Shown one piece after another: positions 10,519 through 19,316 of a DNA stretch of 23,930 bases. The DNA is from Chromera velia. Taxonomy: Eukaryota; Sar; Chromeraceae. The notes under the pieces are model-generated. The model saw nothing but the letters and a program-made list of their open reading frames with translations, was not told the origin of the DNA and did not search any database. The stretch is from NCBI GenBank assembly GCA_018398765.1, contig JAHBMJ010000735.1:5944-29873 (forward strand), written 5' to 3'. Positions within the stretch are counted from its first letter, which is position 1, and each line of letters opens with the position of its first letter. A program made the translations under genes and the position numbers.

Positions 10519-13500
10519 CAAAGGGAGGGAGAGAGAGAGAGAGAGATGGCGATGAGGGGGGCCAACGAGTAGCAGATGGCCTTAGAGAGAGCAGTTCGAG
10601 ACGTGCAGTCAAAGCGAGCGACGAAAGCAGAGCAGACCGAGACACAGTACCGGCAAGACAGGTATCCTAGCTCCGTCTCTTCAGTGTGCTACCCCCAAAA
10701 GAGAGCACAACTCGTGAAGCCGCTCTCCCGAGAGACACCATGCAATCATGAATACCAAAGCACTTCATACGCTAGCCAAACGAGTCAAAATAGAGTAGAA
10801 AACGACTCAATGACACTCTAGCTGCATGCTGACGTACTCGATCACACTCTCCCGTGAGGCAGGAACTCGAAAATCTCCCTGGAGGATGAAACGGAACCCG
10901 AAAGATCTCAGAGGAAGATACGCAAACACAGGGAAGTCCCTGGAGGAGGAGGAAACAAGGGCTTCACCGGCCTCCCCGAGTGGGAGTGCGACCTGCAGGA
11001 CAGTAAAGAGGGCCGGGGCCTGTCCTGCTTGCCCCCCTCTAAAAGCTGAGGGCACTTGGGCTTTCGAAGGCACGACCATCCAGGTTTCTGTACAAGAGAG
11101 GTTGTGAAGCTCTTGGGAATCTTCGGAGAAAACAGAGGTTTTCAGGTCAATTACGGACACTCCAAGGGAGCACAGGCGCGGAGGAAGGGCTTCCGCCTTC
11201 CTCGCACGTTTTTGGATTCTCAGGACTTTGCCCCGCTCCCTCTCTGACTGCGTGACTTCCGTGTGGACGTCACGTGAGAAACCTCCAACGGTCAGCGTTC
11301 CGACCTCGGTGTGCAACCAGATGACGGATACCTTCCTTAGAAAGAGCAGCCAGGAGGCGGACAGAGAACTCATCTTTGCAGAGAGAACAGTGTCCCATCG
11401 CTTTCCGGGACCGTTGAGAAGATCTTCTTTCGCGGGGAGCCAGAGAATTGTGGTCCAACGAGTACCGCCGGGCCCGGGGGGTGCCGTGTCGACCCACACA
11501 GGACGTGCATGGGCGTTTCGGGGGCGTTCCCCTGGGTGGATGAGGACCTTAGGAGGCTCGTTCACCCAGTGAGGAAGGATGTAACCAATGCCGGAGGGAT
11601 CGTGGGCCTCGAACTTGATGGAGAAGCCTGCCGAAAAGAGGTGCGGGGAGTCGGACAAAGAAAACACCGACTTGAAGCCAATGCCAAATTTCCCGATGGC
11701 GGCCCCGCCCCCCCCTGTCTGCTTAGTCTTGGTAGACTTTCCAATATCGCAGATGGCTCGGAAGTCTGCCTCAGAGAATCCGGTCTCGTTCACGAATGCA
11801 GCAAGGCCCCGGGGGGTAACAAGAAAAGCCATCGTCGGCGTTACCCCAGGTGCATACCTGCGTGGATATCAGCCAGCCAGCGGGGGCATGAGTGAATGAA
11901 GAGCTTTCATCAGGAACGACTGATCGACAGAACGATGAAAATGGAACACACCCACTTCCCAGAGGAATGGAGAATCAAAGGGAAAATGATGCATTTGGGA
12001 CGGTAGAATCTCCCTGAGAAGATCTTTCAAGAAAGAATGTCGCATCGCAAACGAGCTTTTCATCCCCCTTCTTCTTTGCTTCACCCCTTTTCGTTCTACA
12101 CGCTGTCTACAAATCGCGTGTTTCAATCATTCCTTCCAACAACTTCGGAAGGCGGTCACATTCCTCCCCCCGTCTGATCGCTCTGTCCTTTTTTTTTTTT
12201 TTTTCCCTCTTTCCCTCCCCCCCTCTGATCGCTCTGTCCGTCCAAAAATGCTCCCCCTGTTTCCCTTTCCACTGCAATAATTAAGTACCTGTTGTCATCT
12301 GCATTTTGAATCAACTCCATGACCAAATGGATTTCTCCTGAGTAGAGGTCCTCTGACAGGCGCTTCAAAGCCCTCGTCAGACGATCACGCTGTGATCGAA
12401 ACACCTTGGAGGCCTCACCTTCCCCCTCCCCCACGACGCCCACGCCAAATTCCTCCCGGCGGATGCTCTCAACAATCGCCAACGCAGAAGAAGAATCAGG
12501 CCGCGGAAAGTCAGGAACCCCAACATCCTCTGACACACCAGTGCGGATTCCCATTGCCGTCGCCGTGGGTGCAGCAGATGGAAACTCCACGGCACCTACC
12601 GGCCCGTCCCCTCCCTCCACAACGCTCGGAGGGGATTTGCCAGGGAGAGGAGGCTTCTGCGCTGTCAGATCTCGCCACTCAGGCACATTCAGGGAGAAGG
12701 CCAAGACTGCTAGGACAGAGCCGAGGCGAGCGGGGAGAAGTGCTGCTGATTCGGGGTCTCTGTCGGTCCCCTCGCAGGCCCCAGCCCTCCGCCCGGCCTC
12801 AATGCAGGCGCGCGCGAAGGAGCTCGGCATTTGGTCCTTCAGGGGTCTCCACAGCCAATCGACCACCAGTTTGTGGCTGACAAGGGCGAGGTCGGGGGTA
12901 ACATCGACGAAACCGCACAGAAACTCCCGAGCATCTTTTGCTTCCCACTCTGCATACTCGTAAAAAAATAACACACAGGGACAGAAAGAGACTGAAATAA
13001 AATCAACTGAGGGCTAAGATCTGACAGAAGTGGTAAGCAAATTCCGGAAGAACAAACAAGAGGAAATTCACGAAAGCATTGTAAGGACATCAGACAAAAA
13101 TGAGATTCGATCGAAAAGGCTAGTGGCCCGGGGCACGAGGCTAGTGGCGGAGACTTGGTTCACAAAGACAGAGAGAGTGAGAGTGAGCGGAGACTTGGTT
13201 GGCAACTGAAGCCCATGCATGCATCGATTGAGCCTGACCCGAATCGTTGTTCCAACTTCTCGGACAATCCTCGTGATCGATACGGCTTCTTGTGCACTCG
13301 AACACAGGGACTCTCTCTCCGTTTGTCACTGACCTTGCATTGCCTCCCGAGCTTCTTCAGACAGGAGCGTACGGAGGCTCTCTCCCTTTCCTGCCAGAAG
13401 AAAATCCAGAAGGATGGACACAACCTTCCGAGCATTCCTTTTTCTCAACGCCATTCCAAACGTCTCCACAGAGACCTGATCTAAAGGAAGGAGAAGGGCG

Positions 13501-16500
13501 AAGCGCCCAACCACAGTTTCCACCGCCTGCCTCCCGATCTCTTGACTGTATCGGTCGAGAAAATTCCTCAACGGGCCAAGACTTTCCTGCAACAAACAAA
13601 GCACAAAGAAAGGAAATCAACAAATCACGCGATACAATCATGGCAATTACACACCCAAGATCAATGACCGTTCCTCCAAAAGATGAGAAAAAATATGCTT
13701 TGAGGAAGTGTATTTACTCTTGATCACCCCAGATGCTTCTGTGAATTGAAAAGCATAAAAATTGTTGCGAGTGCATGCAGTCCAAAGATAGAGCCAGCAT
13801 GCCTACGGAGGTACTTGCCTGGAAACGATGCGACCACGCAGTCCCCTCCTGGACATCCTCTAGAGGCGGCAGCCTCTTCAAAGCCGCCAGAGCCTCAGCC
13901 CTAGAGCACCTCCCTTTCTCCTCCCTTCTCTCCGACCCGCCTTCGACAAGAACGGCAGACAGAGGCACAGGGCCCAACCCATGCAGAAAATCACGAGGCT
14001 CATTGACACCACCCAGAGCTTCAGCAGCCAGACGAGCGGCTGCTTGAGGACTGGAAATGCCGACAGATCGGAGGGCGCTCTCCCTTTCCCCATCCGCCTC
14101 ACAATCCAACGCAAAATAACGTCGCACTGCAACAGGGAGCCTTGTGCAAAAACGCTCAAGGCTCCCCGAGACTTCCTGTCCCAACACCAACGGACCCTCC
14201 CCTCGTTCTCCTCCAAATCTTTCCAACTCAGCAGGAACAGCACTGCACTCTACTGCGACCGCAGCCGCCAATCTCTTGAGACGCCGACCAAAGACCGAGC
14301 TAAGGGGAAGGGACCCCTCGGATTCCATCGAGAGCGGCGGCTCTTCCCCCGGGTCTGCACTCAAGTCGTGAAAGCGAGGAGTGGGGGCAGAAGCAGCAGG
14401 AGACTTCAGAGACGCAAGGCCGTCCGGTAGAGATGCACTTTCCCCTCTGGTCAAAGCAAAAGCAGACAGAGAAATTCCCTCTCTCTGCTAGAAGTCACGC
14501 AGGCGGCAACGGTCAGGCGTTCGGCTGTGCTTGTAACCCCCCTCCCCCCACAGAGGAGTGAAGCAGCAGACAGGAGGAAAGAGAGAGAGACAGAGGGTCC
14601 CATCCCCCCAGAACAGAATAGAAAAAAGGTGGATGGAAAGAATGCTTCGTTGACAGGAGGGAGCATGCCCCGTCGAGACAAGCAGCGTTTCTGGGGGGAA
14701 TTGAACGAAAAAACCGATTACGGTTCTCCAGGTGCCGTTACCGACCTCTAAAACTCCCAAAAGCAGCGGACTCCACGACTTCGCGAACTCGCACTCCGGC
14801 ACCCCCCTCTTTCTCTTCTGCCTGCAAGAACTCGATGAAGCTTCGCCCATCTAGCGTCAGGTCATTGAAAGAAAAGCTTTTGCCTTCCTCTCTGGACCCG
14901 TCTTCGTCTCCCAATTCGGCAACGAGAGAGCGTTCGACTTTTTGGAGCAGAGAGAGGCCTCCGAGACCCTCTGAAGCTGCCTGAGCGACCTCCGCCACAA
15001 TCTGCACACACGGCGCACGCGAAGGGGGGATCAACACTGGTAGAGGAAAGTGCCAAGCGCTTGTGTGCGTGTGGAACACAACACGGATTGATGCTGACCT
15101 GAGAAATGAGGTGCGAGGGAACGGTAGGGGGAAACAAAAGAGAGTCGAGGGGACTGCGGAGCTCAGGCACAAGAGAGAGATAAGGAGGGAGGCGAGGGGA
15201 CGAAGGACAACAACCAGCGAATGAAAGCTGATTAGCGCAAGTAGTTGGAATAAAAGTACGCAGCAGAACACGAGAGAAAAAGCCTAGCGGCAAGGCACAA
15301 AGGAGCGAGGGAGAGAGGGAGAGACGGTGGTAGCTCCACGAATCAGAGAGGCAACAAGAGAGTTTGACACATTATCGATCGATCAACGAACCTTCTGTTT
15401 GAGGATCTCTGCCGACTGTTTTTGTTTTGCCATTCGCTCTGTTGTCCCACTGACTGTCTGAGAGGTTGGTGGTGCCCCTTCCCCATTTTTGGAATCCCCT
15501 TTTTCTTTCCCCTCCTGCACTGACGTCTCGTTGGCTGCGCTCAACGGTCTCTCTCTTCCGAAAATGTACTCCCGCAACTGAGTCAGCGTCTCGTCTTTCT
15601 CGTCCTTCCTGCTCCGCATGGCTGAGAAAAGAACAGACGCGATGGACTCCGACAACTCAGAAGTCAACACCTGGCCCTTGCCCAGCCTTGTGCAGACATC
15701 CTTTCTGAATCGATCCAGTCGGCTTATACATTTTTGGAAGTTTTCAAAAGAAGACGCACAGTTGTCCCCTTCTCCCTCTCCGTCTCCTCCGGTTCGTTGA
15801 GCCTCTTGCATTTCTCTGAAGACCTCCAAAGAAGCCCTCAAGATGTCATGCCTCTCAGCAACCATGGACCCATGTTCTGTCTTCGTTTTGCATTCATCAT
15901 CGTCTCCCTCCTGCAAGAGGGACAGAATGAAGGGATTTGGATGCTCCTCTCTCTCCATGACAGAAGCTCTCTCTACTTGCGCATGTGTGCATACAGACAG
16001 ACTCCGTCCAGCAAGCTTGAAGGCAACAGAACAGAAAAGAACACCGAGCTGCTGACCGGTTCATCCTTCTTGATGGCGACAGGCACGTCCCCACTTTTTT
16101 GGAAAAAACGCCACAGAAGGCCGACGAAGGCCCAGACAGCTGCGGGAGCGAGCTCCTCTCTCTGCCTCGGGGAAGGAAACCAGTGAGTGATCAAGTCAAG
16201 AACCTGCAGGCAGGCAGGCGGGCAGGCAATTCGGTCACACATGCAGACTGCCTGTCTACTTTTCTTGCTCTCCTTTTCACCATTCCCGCTAGACGGAGGG
16301 AGGGTCCATTCTGTCACCCCATGTTGCTCAGCTGGATGTGAACATTGGTCTAGACATTTGTAGGACAGTCACTGCCTTCGTGTCCGCATTCTTCTTTAGT
16401 TCCTTGACTCCTTCCTTCATAAACTTCCTTCTGTGCCTTCCTTCGCTCCGTTGCTCTCTTGTCCGGTCCTGCCTGCCTGCCTCTCTATTCCCACCTTCGT

Positions 16501-17960
16501 TCTCTCATTTGATCAATCCTCTATCCATTCGTCCTTGTGCAAGTGGCGAGGGGGGTGATCACAGACCAGACGGGTAGAGAAGCAGAGATAGGTCGTAATG
16601 CTGTTTTTTGCTAGTACGCATGTAAGTATAGAGGCGGGAAATGGAAAGAGAGCACAGTGGAGGGGGTTAATTGAACATCCATCCCTTTGACCGACATGGT
16701 GGGCGATTTCGAGGGAGGACCGTCTTTTGTCCCTCACAATGGCGATCTTGGCAAGGGTGAGAAGTGCGAATTTCATCCGGTAGACCGGAAGGGCAGAGAC
16801 CACCGCGAGGAGGTGACTGCAGAAAAAGTGGGGGTTCGGACAGGAGCACTCGGAGACGTCCATGTCGACATGCCGGCAGTTCGCGCTGCACACACACAGA
16901 TGATGCATGGGAGAAGACATTTAAAGAGTCACCACAAACACAGCAATTAAGTGCTTAATACTACTCCTGCATTAGTTGAATCACACCTCTTGCATGATAA
17001 GGGCTCTAAAAGTCGTCCATCCATGCTTACACCGAAATGCGAAAAAAAAAAAACGTTTGAGAACGGAGCACTTCAAGCTGTTCGACGCGAAACTCGAGCG
17101 AAAGAGACAGATTTGCCCCCCACTTGATTGAATTTTTCAGCTGTTTGCCAGAAAACAAACAAACCGAACCCCCACCAGGAAGTTCCTGCTGCGTAGGAAC
17201 GCGAACAGACCAGGCGCATGCACGACCTGCAAGACCCATGCACGTACCTTTTGGACCAAACGGAGAAGACTGCCGGGTCTGTCGTCGTCTCTCCCTGCAG
17301 AATCCCGTCCCCAAGCCGCGCGATGTCCACGGCCTTCCGCGCCTGACCGGCCTGAATCCCGAGCATCGGGATGAGCTGCCCGAGTTCGTAGTCGCCCCAT
17401 CCAGCAGCATGCGGCGACGCCAGAGACAGAGGCTTTAATCGCTGGGTCAGCTGGTGGCGGTGGGAATTCAAGGAGGAAATTTGGGGGGGGGGAGGCACTT
17501 GTGGAGAGGGGGGGATCACTGATGCGGCAGCCTGCCAGTGGCTCTGTCCGGTATTCCGACCCCCCAAATTGCCGCCCCCAGGAAAGCGAATTTGCGGGTA
17601 AGAGCTTTCAAGAGTGTAATCGCGTCGGTCTGACCCTCCGTGGCGTGCGTGGGGGGCGTGGAGACGGGAGCTGGGGTCTTCTCTGATTACTGCGTTCGGG
17701 TTGGACATCAATGAGGGTGGAGGGGGCGGCACCTGCCTTCCCATGTGTGGCCCCCCTGGATTCCACCCAGGCGCATTGCCATGGAGTCCCCACCCGTCTC
17801 GCCCTGTTGCTCCTGGTGCTCCGGAAGGTGCAAGGAGAGGTGGCCCACCGGGATCAGCACGTACCCATCCGGGATGCTGCGGCCCCCTCACCCCTGACCC
17901 CTGTCCAGAGCCCCATGTCGGGTCCCATGCTCCCCGGTTGTCCCAGAAGTTGTCGCCCAT
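2194..17960 (-). CDS. Giant SWIM / GHKL-ATPase / DUF3883 protein (NO VEIN/sacsin-like), 16 exons
   Basis: Exons, 5' to 3' on the minus strand: 17960-17248, 16885-16738, 16203-16057, 15910-15392, 15001-14742, 14446-13807, 13586-13334, 12949-12289, 11857-10838, 10449-9416, 9050-6990, 6669-5391, 5090-3690, 3327-3087, 2837-2658, 2337-2194. They total 10,701 nt (3,566 residues plus TGA), and every donor/acceptor phase matches. Strongest donors are GTACGT (exons 1 and 9) and GTAAGT (exon 11). The ATG at 17960 is the first in its frame. Domains: Gly/Pro-rich residues 1-190; SWIM CxCx6CxH at 251-262; GHKL ATPase about 1100-1300 with ELIQNADDN and GKFGIGFKSVF; DUF3883 about 3412-3560. Residues 1300-3400 have no confident domain. 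The ATPase and C-terminus resemble plant NO VEIN; function here is unknown. Least certain boundaries: exon 3 donor (GTCAGC), exon 11 acceptor (another near 9085), exon 12 donor (5391 or 5520) and the exon 14/15 junction (3087/2837 or 3083/2824). Confidence 0.85.
3706..3738. repeat. (TG)n microsatellite inside coding exon 13
   Basis: A near-perfect (TG)n run on the plus strand. Read on the minus strand in the exon 13 frame it encodes alternating His-Thr/His-Ala codons just before the CCAG|GTAGGC donor. The tract is likely length-polymorphic, and slippage not in multiples of three would change the frame into the DUF3883 exons. Confidence 0.85.
5097..5262. repeat. (CAGA)n / (CTGT)n tetranucleotide array in intron 12
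   Basis: About 165 bp of CAGA units with interspersed CAAG and CAGG variants. On the minus strand this reads (CTGT)n and ends directly in the TGTGCAG acceptor of exon 13, so it occupies the polypyrimidine-tract position of the intron. It creates long false open frames on both strands (Cys-Leu-Ser-Val or Arg-Gln-Thr-Asp repeats). Confidence 0.95.
10452..10546. repeat. (CA)n followed by (GA)n microsatellite in intron 9
   Basis: A (CA)n tract from 10452 to about 10493 runs into (GA)n to about 10546. On the minus strand it gives (TC)n then (TG)n leading straight into the GTGTGCAG acceptor of exon 10 (first base 10449). As in intron 12, a simple repeat sits where the 3' splice-site pyrimidine tract should be. 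Confidence 0.95.
11500..12340 (-). other. GHKL (HATPase_c, sacsin/NO VEIN-type) ATPase domain, split by intron 8
   Basis: The N-box ends exon 8: MELIQNADDNR at residues 1104-1114 (Glu1105, Asn1109, Asp1112). Exon 9 continues with YAPGVTPTMAFLV, then VNETGFSEADF (the equivalent of the G1 box), ICDIGKSTK and GKFGIGFKSVF (G2-like, Gly1172/Gly1174), then GYILPHWV. This is the layout of the sacsin and NO VEIN ATPase domains, themselves relatives of Hsp90. The split arginine codon (AG|G) reproduces the expected continuous sequence, which fixes intron 8 at 11858-12288. The G1 aspartate is replaced by an N-E pair, as I recall for the NO VEIN branch. Exon 9 ends with an LQGDF-VPASRESV segment typical of the domain's C-terminal side. 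Confidence 0.88.
12165..12240. repeat. Short direct repeat flanking a poly-T run in intron 8
   Basis: The 16-mer TCTGATCGCTCTGTCC occurs at 12173-12188 and again at 12224-12239. A run of about 16 T (12189-12204) and C/T-rich sequence lie between. It is within the intron that splits the ATPase domain. It may be a small tandem duplication. Confidence 0.85.
13147..13200. repeat. 40-bp-period direct repeat in intron 7
   Basis: GCGGAGACTTGGTT is present at 13147-13160 and 13187-13200, separated by GA-rich sequence. It lies in the intron between exons 7 and 8 and has no visible coding role. Confidence 0.8.
16738..16885 (-). other. Exon 2: SWIM-type zinc finger
   Basis: Exon 2 encodes residues 238-287. 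It reads ANCRHVDMDV, then SECSCPNPHFFCSHLLAVV: Cys251, Cys253, Cys260 and His262 in the CxCxnCxH arrangement, followed by the LLAV typical of SWIM fingers (C-x-C...C-x-H-h-h-A-h). The preceding hydrophobic/charged alternation (VFSVWSK, then CRHVDMDV) matches the beta-hairpin normally found before the ligands. SWIM fingers bind zinc and are known in SWI2/SNF2 helicases, MuDR-type transposases, plant FAR1/FHY3 and MEKK1-like proteins, where they contact DNA or protein. The family call rests on the ligand spacing and context only. Donor ATT|GTGAGG, phase 0. Confidence 0.75.
17248..17960 (-). other. Exon 1: Gly/Pro-rich, probably disordered N-terminus
   Basis: The ATG at 17960 opens a 237-residue segment very rich in Gly, Pro, Trp, His and Ser, with polyproline runs (about residues 78-83 and again near 150-160). 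No signal peptide is visible. The last 50 residues become ordered in character (GQLIPMLGIQAG, RKAVDIARLGDGIL) and lead into the SWIM finger, which usually has such a helix and strand before it. The donor is AG|GTACGTGC, phase 2, and fits the next acceptor (TGTGCAG at 16886-16892). A low-complexity N-terminus suggests a scaffold, condensate-forming or interaction role, but this is inference. Confidence 0.75.
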
Positions 17961-18580
17961 TGCTAACGGCAGCAGCTGAAGTATGAGTGCATCTACCGAT
18001 CCAAAGGAGACGGGAACTGCATGTCAGACTGAAAGAACTGCCCGCCAGAGGATCAAGCGACACACTGAATGCCAGAGAAGGCACAAGTCGGCATCGACAA
18101 TCAAATCTTGCCATACACACATTTCGGACCTCTGCAGGGAAGACTATGGGAGATCGGAAGGTGTCAGAAGACTGCCGTGGTGTAATACATGCAGTGCGTT
18201 TGCCGGAGACGCAACTTGCATGCGCGCCGCCGCGGCGCGGCCACACAAATTAATTAAATTCGTCTGCTACGCGCGCCGCCGCACGGTAGGAGTTTTTTTC
18301 CTTTTTTTCCCGCGGCCGCGTCATGCATGCGCGGCGATCATCGGCGATCGACATCCGTGCGACATCCGTGCGCCAGTCTGAATTTAATAGTATCAAAATG
18401 ATCACTGCAATTCACTGCAGGGAGCATGCAGGGAGCCATAGGGAGCCCTACGATGCCCTACAGCATCCATCAGCATCCTACTGCCGAAAGACAATGATCC
18501 TTTTTTTTTGTCTACAGAGACTTCATCTCTTCGGGGGTCTCAAGCACATTTAAGAGCACAAGAACAACACTTCGATCCCC

Positions 18581-18606
18581 GCGTGTCTCGATCCAGCGAG
18601 ACGCGC
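18581..18606. other. 10-bp-stem hairpin
   Basis: GCGTGTCTCG (18581-18590) and CGAGACGCGC (18597-18606) can pair over ten base pairs, with a single G-T wobble, around a six-base ATCCAG loop. It lies in the divergent intergenic region, between the TGCATGC cluster and the first plus-strand exons. No U-tract follows, and a terminator meaning would not fit a nuclear eukaryotic gene. It may be a structured 5' leader or a chance palindrome. Confidence 0.5.
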
Positions 18607-18854
18607 ATGCGTCGATTGAAAATAATTCCACCAATCCACCGCGGGCGCGTTGTTGTGAGAACAATCGCTTCAGTAGCAGTGGAAGAAGACGAAGGAAAGG
18701 GGACAATGGCACTGAGATGGAAGCGTATCCAGTCGGTGCATGGGTGTCCGCTCCCTGCACATAGGTGACAGGGTATGCCAGCCGACTGCATGGGTATCTG
18801 CACGCTTCCCCGAGCGCGGGGAATTTCAGAGTCAAAAGGGAACCTCAAAGTCTT

Positions 18855-19061
18855 ATGCAATTGTCTTCGCGAGTGGAGTTGATGATGGGCCGGGGAGCGC
18901 CAGAACAGCAAAAAGGCTTACCCTGCAGCACTTGCAGAGGCAGCGAAGCCTGCTGCGAAGGCCTGGCAGGTTGCATGCACGTGGAGCGAGGGAGGCGGCC
19001 CTCGTGTTGCACAACAGACTTCCCAATGAGGAGGCTGAAGCACGGATCTGTCACTGAGCAA
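18855..19061 (+). other. Candidate 5' exon ending in a perfect GTAAGT donor
   Basis: GAGCAA|GTAAGTTTT at 19056-19070 is the best plus-strand donor in this part of the window. The preceding sequence is open in two frames, including one with a cysteine-rich stretch (CSTCRGSEACCEGLAG), but no frame joins the following exon (acceptor TTTCAG, first base 19317) in phase. It may be a 5' untranslated exon, or an exon joined through one I could not see. Low confidence in coding status. Confidence 0.3.
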
Positions 19062-19316
19062 GTAAGTTTTCGAAAAACTTGAAAAAAAAGAAATCGTCAA
19101 GGGTGCAGTATTCAATGAGGGAATCTCTCTTTTGTTCACGTGTGAGGAAAGGAAATGAAAGACTGGGAGCGAAGGGAGAGACTTGTTTGGATCAACGAAG
19201 GACATGCAGCGACAGGCCAGACCTCGTTGACTCGTTCTTTCCTTCCTGCTGCCCCCGTCTCTGCCCTACAGCTTTTCCTAATTTCTCTCCTGATTCCCTT
19301 TCCTTCTTTCTTTCAG

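Larger units (their letters stand above)
17961..19316. promoter_or_regulatory. Divergent intergenic region with TGCATGC motifs
   Basis: This lies between the ATG of the minus-strand giant (17960) and the first supported plus-strand exon (19317), so it must hold both promoters and 5' leaders. TGCATGC occurs at 18217-18223, 18324-18330 and 18972-18978. The first two flank GC-rich near-inverted sequence (GCGCGCCGCCGC-type at 18222-18242 and 18270-18284) and an AATTAATTAAATT stretch. GACATCCGTGC is directly repeated at about 18349 and 18360. TGCATGC is a known ApiAP2-type promoter motif in apicomplexans; its role here is inference. Nothing in this stretch is a confident coding gene. Confidence 0.5.

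Noticed and set aside
15911-15990. GTAGAG donor at about 15968 as the end of exon 3
   Set aside because: A good-looking donor, but joining it to the exon 4 acceptor gives a frame that soon hits a stop. The phase-0 GTCAGC at 16056 is preferred despite its weaker consensus.
18581-18606. Hairpin as a transcription terminator or tRNA fragment
   Set aside because: No U-run follows, there are no A/B box motifs or cloverleaf, and the context is nuclear eukaryotic.
18740-19082. Two overlapping plus-strand open frames as a separate small gene
   Set aside because: Neither frame connects in phase to the next supported exon and neither shows a recognisable motif. The region is kept only as a candidate 5' exon because of its GTAAGT donor.
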